Assembly (NCBI RefSeq): GCF_005239225.2
Contig: NC_133295.1
Span: 5,456,001-5,520,000, forward strand
Reading direction: 5' to 3'
Origin: Populus alba
Taxonomy: Eukaryota > Streptophyta > Magnoliopsida > Malpighiales > Salicaceae
DNA length: 64,000 nucleotides
In this document: piece after piece, positions 12,769 through 22,861 of the stretch
Layout of the letters: each line of letters starts with the position of its first letter
How positions within the stretch are numbered: position 1 is the stretch's first letter
Notes under the pieces: model-generated
What the model was told of the DNA's origin: nothing
The model's database searches: none
What the model saw: only the letters and a program-made list of their open reading frames with translations
Program-made: the position numbers and the translations under genes

Positions 12769-13010
12769 GAGGGGTGTAGTTTAATTGGTCAGATTCTAGA
12801 CATGTTCCCTAAAAGTCATTAATTTAAATCTCACAAATCTTAAAGCTATTGAAAACTTATATAGTTATTAATATTAGAACCTATAAAATTAATCAAGATG
12901 TACACAACCTAACACTAATATTCACATTAATAATAAAAAAAACTATATAAAATTAATTAAAATATACACAAACTAATACTAATATTCACATTAATAAATA
13001 ACAAAAAGGG
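12769..13010 (+). mobile_element. Decayed tRNA-derived SINE with duplicated tail
   Basis: GTAGTTTAATTGGTCAG (box A-like) is followed about 40 bases later by TTAATTTAAATCTCAC (box B-like). The downstream body and the end CACATTAATAATAAAAAAA align with the SINE at 37641-37831 read in its own direction. Most differences are G to A or C to T. A second copy of the 3' end, about 70 bases long, follows directly (about 12943-13005). Ends are approximate and no target duplication was found. Confidence 0.55.
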
Positions 13011-13269
13011 TATAAGGTGAGAGCTCGTCAACAAATTAGTTAATGTGAAGAGCTTGAGGTACCTCAATGGAACATAAAGCGATCGGCGAATGAGAGCTCT
13101 GCTTGCTTGTCAAAGCCGAAGTACAAATTTTTATAGAAACCTGAGAACTGCCCAATGACCATAACAGAACCATAAGTCTTCTAGGGCCAACGTGGATTCT
13201 CATTTATCACTAGTATATACATGCAACCGAGTTAATAGCTTATTAATTAACAAAATATTCAACAACTAG

Positions 13270-13411
13270 CACTACCAGAAAATTATTGTATAAAAATACC
13301 AATGATTTTTTTTTCCCAACAAATAGTATTATCCATATGTAAACTCATCGGGAAAAATCTTTGCAATGAACTCCCAAAATATTGAGTGGTATATTTAAAA
13401 TACTAGTAGTG
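13270..13411. mobile_element. Short non-autonomous CACTA-type element
   Basis: A 142-base unit starts CACTACCAGAAAATTA and ends, in reverse complement, CACTACTAGTATTTTA. It is flanked by the 3-base direct repeat TAG (13267-13269 and 13412-13414). CACTA termini and a 3-base target duplication are the signature of the CACTA superfamily. No transposase is encoded. Confidence 0.55.
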
Positions 13412-13754
13412 TAGTACTCTTTTATATTTATGACCCTAATTAGCACGCACAAAACTGTTTTAAATATTTCAAAGCTGATAACAAAGGATGAAGGAGGAAG
13501 GAACTAGCTAATTAGCTTCTTGGTGCATAGATCAAATTTACCCCCATGATTTAATACATGCAAAAATTAATTATTTGGATTAAAATTAGTACATAGAGCA
13601 AATTTAGGGATTAATCCGTATTCTGTCATCAAATCTTCTACCAAAGGCATACCATCAGATAAAGACAAAATAAGCTAGGAAGAAAAAAACTTGAAACAAA
13701 TAAAAAAAAACCCAAAAACACAGTGGCAATGGCCTCAAAATAAGCTATCATTTC

Positions 13755-14458
13755 TTGCTATCTCATAAACAAGAATCATTTCGTAACTATCCAAATTTTG
13801 AGCTCATTTGCGTTGACAAAAGGCCAGTACTCCCGATCTCCAATGATGATTGTTCATCAGAGGTATCCTTAATGCCAATAATTCCTTGCTTGTGGCTAAT
13901 GCTGCTGCATGTCTATGAGGAAACCTGTCGAGCTCCCTTGCATAACACTAGCCTTGATAAATCTCCTTGTCTTTTTTACATATTATTTTTTCTTGTCTAT
14001 TTACTAAGGATCTCTCGATAAGAGTTATATTTAAAAAAAAAAAAAAAACATAGAATAGCAAAGTACATTCACCCATCAGCTCATCAAATTAATAGCCATG
14101 AAAAGGCCTGGTTTCAATTCGAAGTTTTCTAGATGCATTTAGAAAATTGTACCTCAAAGTCTAAAGATTACTCTTTCTCTAGATGCATTTAGTTGATCTA
14201 CCAATTCTACGCATTATTCCTTTTCTGGTTTTCACATCGAAGAAATGGAGATGAACAACATTTACTCACAGAAGTTCATGCCTAGATTTAGTTAACGCTC
14301 CCCTTCACACTGGTGAAGATGTTGGTAGTTTGCTTAGAACAAAATATACTGAGGTTTTGATTATGGGGTTCCTCTTGAATTGCATTGCTATGATTAACTG
14401 CTCCACTTGTGAGAGAAGTGGCGGCTGCTGTGGATTTGAGAATTTGTTTATGTATTGA
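13755..14458 (+). pseudogene. Decayed ectodomain of an LRK10L2-type receptor kinase
   Basis: Two stretches carry family signatures. Around 13770-13990 the translation contains NYPNFELICVDKRPVL and VYEETCRAPLHNTSLDKSP, which resemble the GUB_WAK_bind domain of LRK10L2 proteins. From 14297 to 14458 another frame contains TEVLIMGFLLN and then CSTCERSGGCCGF, the hallmark of the domain's C-terminal cysteine module, before a TGA at 14456. The pieces lie in frames that do not join, and intervening domain sequence is missing. It directly precedes an LRK10L2-type kinase on the same strand, so it is probably the original, broken ectodomain of that gene. Confidence 0.65.
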
Positions 14459-14703
14459 TCAACCTCATCTAACATCTTTTGATCTCGTTAACTGTGTCTA
14501 AATCAAGTGATATCCAATGCTAAGAACGTAAATTCCAGTAGTTGTGTTCATTTTGGTTCAGAGCTGCTTCTGAAGGCAAAGCTGTCCTCATCTTGCACTG
14601 ATGCATCACTCATTATTTGTTCTCCAGGTCAAAATCTGAAAGACAGACGACGGATTACTGCTATTGGTAAGATAGTCCCCTGACCTACTTCTGCTTTGTT
14701 TCC

Positions 14704-16014
14704 TTGGTCACTATTGGCATCTTTCCACTTCAGGATCTTGTTAACCAAACCGGCATTCAGAATGCTCATCAGTTGAAAGTTTACCTGTACCTCCAGAATC
14801 AAAAGATTAATTATAGTATCATTTTACTGCTTCTGCTGTTGTTTGTATATCGTGATAACATCACCACCCAAGTAATCCATCCCTTTCCTCAACTGACAGG
14901 TGTTGCCTCTGGATCAGCAGGAATTTTAATCATCTGTATCATTCTTTATTCCAGAAGGAAGGCCTCATCAATTTCTCCACCGGTTTTTTTAAAGAAGAAA
15001 CATAATCAAGATCTTGAGGATTTGATAAGAAATCATGTGCCTCTACCTCTGAAAAGATACAGTTTTTCGGATGTCAAGAAAATGACCAATTTTTCCAAAG
15101 ATAAACTTGGTCAAGGAGGTTATGGAACTGTATACAAAGGAAGGCTAGCGGATGGCCATTTGGTGGCAGTGAAGGTCCTGGTAGCTTCAGAAGGGAATGG
15201 GGAAGAATACTTAAATGAGGTAGCAAGCATTAGTAGAACTTCCCATGTTAATATTGTCACTCTGCTTGGATTTTGTTTCGAACGTGACAAGAGAATTCTC
15301 GTCTTCGACTTCATGCCCAACGGATCCTTAGAGAAGTTCATAAATCATGAAAATGCCTTTCAAGCCAGTCAAGAACTAGGATGGGAAAAATTGTACCAAA
15401 TTGTAACCGGCGTTGCTCGAGGGCTTGAGTATTTGCATCGAGGGTGCAATACAAGGATTGTGCATTTTGACATCAAACCTCATAACATTCTTCTCGACGC
15501 AGATTTTTGCCCTAAGATATCTGATTTTGGACTTGCGAAGTCATGCCCTAGGAAGGAGAGCAATGTATCGTTAATGGAGGCAAGAGGAACCATTGGATAT
15601 ATAGCGCCAGAAGTGTTCAGTAGAAACTTTGGGCGAGCTTCATACAAGTCCGATGTCTATAGTTATGGAATGATGGTTCTGGAAATGGTTGGAGGGAAAA
15701 AGAATCATGAAGCTGAAATCAGTTCTGGTAGCGAAAAATATTTTCCGCAATGGATTTATAACCATCTTGAGGTAGATGATGATGAATCTGGAATTAATGG
15801 GGTACTGCCACCTTCAGAACAAGCTGACAGTGTGAGGAAAATAATAATAGTTGGCTTGTGGTGCATCCAGACAAATCCAGCTGACCGACCATCCATGAGT
15901 AAAGTGTTAGAAATGTTGGAAGGACCTATTGGAGCATTGAAGATTCCACCAAGGCCTTTCCTGTCTTCTCCTCCAAGGTTAATTCTATATTCAACAACAA
16001 CATCCTTGACATGA
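14704..16014 (+). CDS. LRK10L2-type TM and protein kinase region
   Basis: The frame is open from 14704, but the natural exon probably begins at 14900 after the acceptor CTGACAG. From there 371 codons encode a membrane segment (GILIICIILY), a short juxtamembrane part and a full serine/threonine kinase. Motifs are the glycine loop GQGGYG, VAVK lysine, catalytic loop HFDIKPHN, DFGLAK, GTIGYIAPE, and a subdomain XI arginine in NPADRPSM. HFD in place of HRD makes it a non-RD kinase, as is usual for the LRK10L2/PR5K branch. No break occurs in the kinase. Its own upstream ectodomain is decayed, so the unit is either a headless relic or the 3' exon of a chimeric gene using the exon at 10241-11054. 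The 14704 start codon is not trusted. Confidence 0.75.
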   Translation: MVTIGIFPLQDLVNQTGIQNAHQLKVYLYLQNQKINYSIILLLLLLFVYRDNITTQVIHPFPQLTGVASGSAGILIICIILYSRRKASSISPPVFLKKKHNQDLEDLIRNHVPLPLKRYSFSDVKKMTNFSKDKLGQGGYGTVYKGRLADGHLVAVKVLVASEGNGEEYLNEVASISRTSHVNIVTLLGFCFERDKRILVFDFMPNGSLEKFINHENAFQASQELGWEKLYQIVTGVARGLEYLHRGCNTRIVHFDIKPHNILLDADFCPKISDFGLAKSCPRKESNVSLMEARGTIGYIAPEVFSRNFGRASYKSDVYSYGMMVLEMVGGKKNHEAEISSGSEKYFPQWIYNHLEVDDDESGINGVLPPSEQADSVRKIIIVGLWCIQTNPADRPSMSKVLEMLEGPIGALKIPPRPFLSSPPRLILYSTTTSLT

Positions 16015-16408
16015 AATTGTATCGCTACAGTATGAAAAGAATGGTCTGTGTCTCATGAATTAACAGAGTGGATCTATGTGATTCTGTGATCTATCCACAA
16101 AAATAAGAACAAATTCTGCTTTAATTATACATTTTATGGACAGATTTACAGCCACATATAATGTCTAAAATCCCTTAGCTATATGTTTGATAGAGCTAGA
16201 CATGGGACTGACTACCAAGTAAAGAATTTTATTGTCGCTTTAAGCATATTGATATCAAATGGTTCCCTAAATTTTCTTATTTGCCAGACATGTGTACATC
16301 TAACAGTTTATGTTTCGAATTTCAGTACTGTCCCTTTTATTAATCAGGATGTCCTTTTCAATAGAATTTCCACAGTACAATCTATATATGCTGTAAATGT
16401 TGGTTTCT

Positions 16409-16444
<36 letters not shown>

Positions 16445-17021
16445 GAAATGATAAATTTAAAATTTTTAGGAGTCGTAAAGATTTTATTAGATAAATCTAG
16501 AATTGTTTAGAGTTTATAGAAAAATTACTTGAAAATTATATGTTATTTTTAATTTTTAATAATTGCTTCAAGGCTGAATTGTCGTAAATCACAAGTTGTT
16601 AAAGTGTCCAACCTCTAACAACAATACACATAAACCACTAGTGAGAAATCTCTTAAATCCTTTTAGAAAATGATGATTGTTATATCTTAGAATACTAGCT
16701 CTTTCCTTTTGTGTTCCAGGTGTTTCTATACTATACTCTCCTTTCAGAAAATAAAAGGCATAGTTTTTAATTTATAAGAAAACCTGAAAACCCTATAAAT
16801 AGTAATGTATCAATTTGACCCTTAAATACCATCACATATATTATTTTGGGCTAATTTTAAAAATTTGTTCAATCAAGTCCTTACTTAATTATTTCTAGAT
16901 GTAAAATTGTAAATCCTCAGTATTAATTACATTCTAATCCTTAATTTCTAAAATTTATTTACCATCAAGCCAAACTTAATTAATCATCTCATTTTCATTT
17001 CTAACTAAAATGTTCTTATAT
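16015..17021. other. Intergenic, AT-rich
   Basis: Holds the 3' flank of the kinase gene and an AT microsatellite. No other gene or element was recognised. Confidence 0.5.
16413..16440. repeat. (AT)14 microsatellite
   Basis: Fourteen uninterrupted AT units. Confidence 0.9.
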
Positions 17022-17347
17022 GTGTGACCGAGTAGGTTTGAATAACCATGAACTTTCAATTCATATCCTACATAGACCAAAAGGACATTCTTAGTTCTTT
17101 TTAAGTACTTAAGAATATTTTTAATTATCTTCCAATGACTCTTACCCGGATTGAATTGCTATCTACTCGTTATGTTCAAAGCATGAGATACATTTTATCT
17201 TATACATAACATCGCATGCATAATGGATTCTATAACCAAAGCATAGAGAATATTTTACATCCCTTTAGGTGGATCAACCAAAGTCTATACCCGATTGGTG
17301 TACATGAAATCCATTTCAGATTTCATGGCTTCAAACCATTTCTTAGA
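17022..17347 (-). mobile_element. Ty1/Copia pol relic with internal deletion
   Basis: On the - strand the translation starts SKKWFEAMKSEMDFMY, typical of the beginning of Copia reverse transcriptase. It reads through a stop to LVDPPKG and then jumps to MLCIR and SRQFNPGKSHW-like sequence followed by NILKYLKRTKN, which belongs hundreds of residues later at the RNase H junction. Several stop codons are present. The fragment is an old, internally deleted pol piece with no LTR recognised nearby. Confidence 0.75.
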
Positions 17348-19002
17348 ATCAATATTAAATATTTAATTTATTAAAATATAATTAAATAAATTATACAATT
17401 TAACTTATTAACAATTCAACAATTGATTGATTTATATTTTAAAATTAGATGCAATGTTTAATATCTTATCATGATCCCCCAAATATTAGAAAAGTCATAA
17501 GTGGTTTGATTTAATCTTTCAGTGATCAATTTCTCAGTTTAATTATTATCCTTAATCAAGTATGTTTCGATTTAGACATTATAGCATAAAGCATGTCTAC
17601 TTTGTTAAATTATTTTAGTTCTCAACACTATAGTCATTGATTCTTTAAATACGATTTGAAACTTTTTTTTAAATCTCATTCCACATTGATCAAGGATTTC
17701 ACAATCAATTTTTTTTTTTTTTAATTCACCTAGGGTGATGAATACTCTCTTGATTACTTAAATATCTTAATATAGTTTACACTATATCTAATATCTACAT
17801 ATTTGTTACCCTTGATTAGAATAATGTGTCATCAGGATCAAAACATAATACTCTCTATATAAAATAACTTAATGATCTCAACTTTAATGGCCATTTACAC
17901 AACTATAACGTGAGTTTTTTCATAGACATAGGTGATCTCTCCATATGAAATTCTTTTTTATGCTAATGTAATGTACATGTCATCTAACAAGTAATTGCAT
18001 ATGAGTTCTAGGTATCTCTTATATCTCAGTTTATAAAAGCAACTGCTTCCTTTCATAAAAAAAGAAACATAATACGCATCGATTCAACAACTTTAATTAA
18101 TATTTAGTCTCAATAGAGTATTGATAAAAAAAAATATTTATGAACAATACTTTAATGCAATATAAATCTCATAATTATAACAACTTTATAATTTTCTATA
18201 CAAAATATTTTTGTCACATGAATTTTATCTTTACTCTAGATTTATTAATCAAACATTAGGTTCATTAATAAAATAATAAAAATAATCTTTATTAATAATA
18301 AAAATAATTTACATAAATAAAATTAGTGTTATATCAATTAGTTACCGGATATATTCACTAACAACGAAGAATATCAGATTACAGCTGAGCCTTGTTCAAG
18401 TAGGGAGAAGTGGATGATATATCTCGTGAACCGTTTTTTTTTTTAATGGAAATAATGCCGTGGCATAGAGATGAACTGCTGGATTTTACGAATCCAGTCG
18501 CTGAGATCAAGATAGTTGATAAGGTTCTGCTAATAAGCAACAAGCTCACGGCTGCCCTGTCGAAGCAAGCAATTCTAATAGATTGCATCCACCATGAATC
18601 ACTTGTGCTGCAGAGAAAATTATGTTGAAATGTTGATGGGAAAGAAAATTGAGCAGTCTATCCTTAAAAACCAACCTTTTCCTGTCTTCTATCCTTAAAA
18701 AACAACCTTTTCCTGTTTTCAGGAATTGCTTTTCCAAGCTTCTATCAATAGAATGAGCGAAATAATCAAATTTTGAAACTATTAATCTGCAGAAAAGTAA
18801 GAGATTAGAGAAGTCAGCAAAATTTCAACTTCCACTAGTGCTCCAACAATGTATGTACATCTGGTCAAAATACACTGCCAAGCCACGGCAAATAAATAGA
18901 CTGGCGATATCAGTCACACAGGATGCTGCTTCTTCGCTATGCACTTGAAAATTTAATGAAATTAACAAGGAAAAAGTCAGGTCGTAGTAGTGCTCTTCCA
19001 GG
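17348..19002. other. Intergenic, AT-rich
   Basis: No gene recognised. Overlapping short open frames on both strands at 18379-18740 are better in composition than their surroundings but show no family motif. The last hundred or so bases are 3' untranslated sequence of the LRK10L1 gene. Confidence 0.45.
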
Positions 19003-22000
19003 TCACAGTGACAGCGTGCAGTCAAGTGGCATCGGGCCACTCTTCAACAGCACAACATCATCTGAAGGAATATCTGTCTCCTCTGCCTTTTCCGCCGTGT
19101 AGTCTCTACTTTGTATATCTTTCAGAATCTCTACGACTTTTTCCATGGAGGGTCTCAACTCCCTTGCAGATTGTAGACATTGAAAAGCCAACTCAGCCAC
19201 CGCAGAAATCATTTTTCTTGCTGCATAATCTGATTCAAACCCAAGACTCGGGTCAACAAGTTCATTTAATGCATTGCTTTGGATTTTATTGATTGCCATG
19301 TTAGACAAATTAATCTCGTGGCGGTGTCTGGAGATATCAACGGCAGGCATTGATGATATAAGCTCAATCAAGACCACCCCGAAGCTATAGACATCACTCT
19401 TATCAGTCAGCTGGTAGCATTGATGATACTCTGGATCAACATAACCAGGAGTCCCTTGTGGAGCAGTTGAAACATGGGTGACGTCTAATGGAAATAGTCG
19501 AGACAGCCCAAAATCTGCAACTTTTACGCGGAAATCGTTCCCGAGGAGAATATTGGTGGTTTTCACATCACGGTGCACAATATCAGAAGCATGAAGATAT
19601 GCCAATGCACTTGCAGTCTCTACAGCAATGTTCATCCGAGTAGGAAAAGTCAACGCACCAGGCTTTGCTCTTTGACCATGGAGATGATCAGCAAGTGTAC
19701 CGTTGGGAATGTACTCGTACACTAGTAGGAGTTCACGGCTATGCCGGGAGGTGCATCCATATAGCAGAACAAGATTTTTATTGCTCAGGCGAGTTAGGAT
19801 GTCAACTTCATTCAAAAACTGCTCAAGTCTCTTGTAGTTGTTCTCATACAAGCGCTTGACTGCAACCTCGCGGCCATCTGGAAGTTTACCTAATGAAGAA
19901 ACATAGGCGGCAGCAACGATTTAAATAAATTGTGTGCTTCAAAAGCCAACACTGTAATAATGATTGTTAAATCTTTACCGTAATATACTGTCCCAAAGCC
20001 TCCATCTCCAAGCTCTCTAGTCTCATCAAAATTGTTAGTAGCCTCTTCAAGTTCATCATAGGAGAAGAGATGGACGCCATTGTAGCTACCTCGCTTCTCC
20101 ATATTTGCCTTGGAAGATGGAACTGATTCAATGCTTCGAGAGACGAAGGATACATATTGCCTTTTCTTGTGGCGGTACCAGAAGAAGAAGGCTATGGACA
20201 TTATGATTACCGTACCAAGAGATGCCCCAAGAGCTGAAAGGAGAATGCTGGGATTGGTTAGCCTTTTCAGTAACAGTTAGGTGCGAAAACTTTCATAGCA
20301 TTTGGATACGTAATTGAAGTGATTAACAATTAATGCAGTGAAACATATGTAAATGGTAAACAGAGATCATGACAACATCTTACCCATACGAACCTTCCGA
20401 CCCACATTCATGACATCGTTATTTCCTGGATAGAATAGTACAAAGCAGTGAGGAGTTAGATTTCTCATGAAAAAGTTCAAACTAAAAACTGAAATTTTAG
20501 ACTTCTGCAAGGTAAGAACAGCTTTATATACAAAAAACCGAACTTTTCTAAATTAAACTGCAAAATTTCCACAGCAAATGCTTTGTTTGCATGTACTTGT
20601 ATTCATGAAAAAGATCAATCAAATAAATAGAAGCATCTAGCATTCCATATAAACAAGCCAACAAAATGTATACGAAAAATATATAGAAAGAATTATGGTT
20701 CTAGACTGACAAATACTCTGATGCAAGTACAACTCTATTGAAGCATTGAGATTTTCAAAGAGTAGAAGTGCCTTCATGTCACTAAAAGTAGATTTGCGCT
20801 AGCCTTTTTGTTTCTGTATTTGAAAAACTTTTTTGAAAAATGCTTTTAGAAAAATGATGTTAATATCTCAAACATCAGAAATGGGGAATAGGGGTTGTGG
20901 GAAGATTAATTAGCTGAGGCATATTGGGAAATCGAAATGGAAGGATGCGGTTGTGTGAGAACTCGCTAATAAATTATTTTAATGTGTTTTGAAATAAAAA
21001 ATATTTAAAAAATAATTGCCCAAACACATTTTTAGTCAAGTTTACCGGATCACAGGGCTGGCTCTTGACATCAGGCTTATCTTAAGAAAAACAATAAAGA
21101 TTCAAACCATGTCAACTTAAGGACCCACGAAAATGCATAACAAATGATGATATCTAATATAAAATCAACTCTTGTGAATCAATGAATATATCAAATAAAT
21201 AAGGAAACTTCGAAAGAATTAAAAACCAAGATTAGAAAAAAAAAATATAAAAAGATTAAATAGAGTTGGAAAGGAGACTTCCAAATAATTTTTTTAAAAA
21301 AAGAGGGAAATTCAAGCAGGGGTTGGGTAAGAAAAACAAAACACTCTCGTATAGCTTATGCATAAAAAATTAATAAAATGAAATTGGCAAATATTTGTTG
21401 ACCCCTCCAGGCTACCTCTAGGATATTTCATTCACTTTGAATAAAGTAAAAACAGACAATTTTGTCTACCATTGAATAAAAAAAGGAAAAAAGCCCAGAT
21501 GGCCATGAAAATTGACATAGCTTTTGAAGAAAACGAACCCCGAATATGCACGGCAATTGGCAACGAAGCTTCGAAGCTTTTGCAGACCGTTGACAGGTTC
21601 AAACTAGACTTGGGGAAGTCATTTTCCATTAATAAGACACTCAAGCTCACCTTCTTGTGGGGTCAGCCAAAATGTTTCTTTAAAAAAATAAAAAGGGTAA
21701 TCTAGAGATTTAATTAAAAAAAAAAAGTAGAAGAACTAGCTTGCAGAATTGTAAGCGATAGAGGGACTAAACTATTGCTTAACAATTTTCCTATGATAGA
21801 TGGGTTAATGGGCTTCTAATCGGTCATTAATGCCATTGGAAAGTTAATCTTGAGTTCCGAACAAGAACAATGCCCTCTTCCTAATTATCAACCCTGATTA
21901 CCCAGCTAACTTAATTACCCACACAAATAACACGAAACACACTGAAATGAATAATAAAACATATAATTAACAGGGAAGAAAAAAAGAAGGAAAAGGCATA

Positions 22001-22830
22001 CTTAGCTGACCTTTGCAAACCAAAGAATATGGGTGGTCACGGCAAAGGCACAAGAACTCTCTTTTGGGATCAGTCAAGTTGGTTCCACATATTCCTTTCG
22101 AGGCCATACATCCATCGCAAATTGAAGGACCTTCATCATACTTGTACGACACGCTGAACTCTTCTCCTAAAACTTGCTCCAAGTCTGGTGTGTCACCATT
22201 TAGTCGACGAAAAGACTCAACTGGAATGGGGATTTTGAACCATATGCTACATTGGGTTCGGTTTAGCCCACTACTGCTCTCCAAGATATCATCACCTCCA
22301 TAGAATGAACTGCCACTATATTCACTACAATACGAATACGAACTCGAAATTCTATTTTGCTCCAGCGTCGAGCTCGAGCTCGAGCTCGAGACCGTGCAGT
22401 TGTAAAGTAAGTTCAGGTTTTTAAGCTTGAGGTCATAGCCGAAGACATGGATGTCACTCTCAGTACTTGAATTGGGTAAAGTATGAGAAGGACAAATGTA
22501 ATCTTGGGAATTCACTAGCCGCAGAGTCATCAACCTGGAAGGTTGATCTAAACGAAATAGGCGGAATTCTAGTGTGTCACTAGGTATTATAGGGAGCTGA
22601 CCTTTTTCACACTTGAGCTTGAACCCTTTATGTCCACAAACTTCAGGTCGATCACCTCCCCAGAAAGGATAAGAAAGGTTTGATAAGACTCCACAATTAA
22701 AATGCTTTTCGCAGTCTCTGAAATCTTTATTATCATCCTTGCCATAAGATGCTGATGCAAGGATTAGGACAAGGAAGATGGTGATGATGGGGTGGTGTTG
22801 ATAGAGTAATAGCAAAAGATGGGCAACCAT
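19003..22830 (-). CDS. LRK10L1-type receptor-like kinase (4 exons, complete)
   Basis: Exons on - are 22830-22011, 20425-20384, 20233-19979 and 19889-19003, all GT-AG with consistent phase 1 junctions, giving 667 residues. Exon 1 encodes a signal peptide and the GUB_WAK_bind/WAK-associated cysteine-rich ectodomain. The tiny exon 2 encodes a 14-residue linker. Exon 3 carries the membrane segment (about residues 288-308, LGTVIIMSIAFFFWY), the juxtamembrane part and the glycine loop GDGGFG. Exon 4 carries the rest of the kinase: VAVK, HRDVKTTN (D about 480), DFGLSRLF (D about 498), GTPGYVDPEY. It is an RD kinase and looks catalytically competent. Arabidopsis relatives (LRK10L1 group) act at the plasma membrane in ABA and stress signalling, and the cereal relative Lr10 locus is linked to rust resistance. 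It is the intact source of the exon copy at 10241-11054. Confidence 0.9.
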
Positions 22831-22861
22831 TTTTCTGTTTCTGAAAGTGAAGAGAAGAGTC
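21579..22861 (-). repeat. Right arm of 1.28-kb inverted duplication
   Basis: Contains exon 1 and the first part of intron 1 of the complete LRK10L1-type gene; its partner is 10210-11482. The centre between the arms is about 10.1 kb. This arm has one extra CTCGAG unit in the serine run (near 22370-22390). Confidence 0.92.

Noticed and set aside
18379..18740. Overlapping open frames on both strands near the LRK10L1 gene end
   Set aside because: No motif of any family and no splice connection to the kinase gene; could be chance.
21432..21705. Open frames on both strands in LRK10L1 intron 1
   Set aside because: They run across the breakpoint of the inverted duplication and share sequence with non-coding intron; no protein resemblance.
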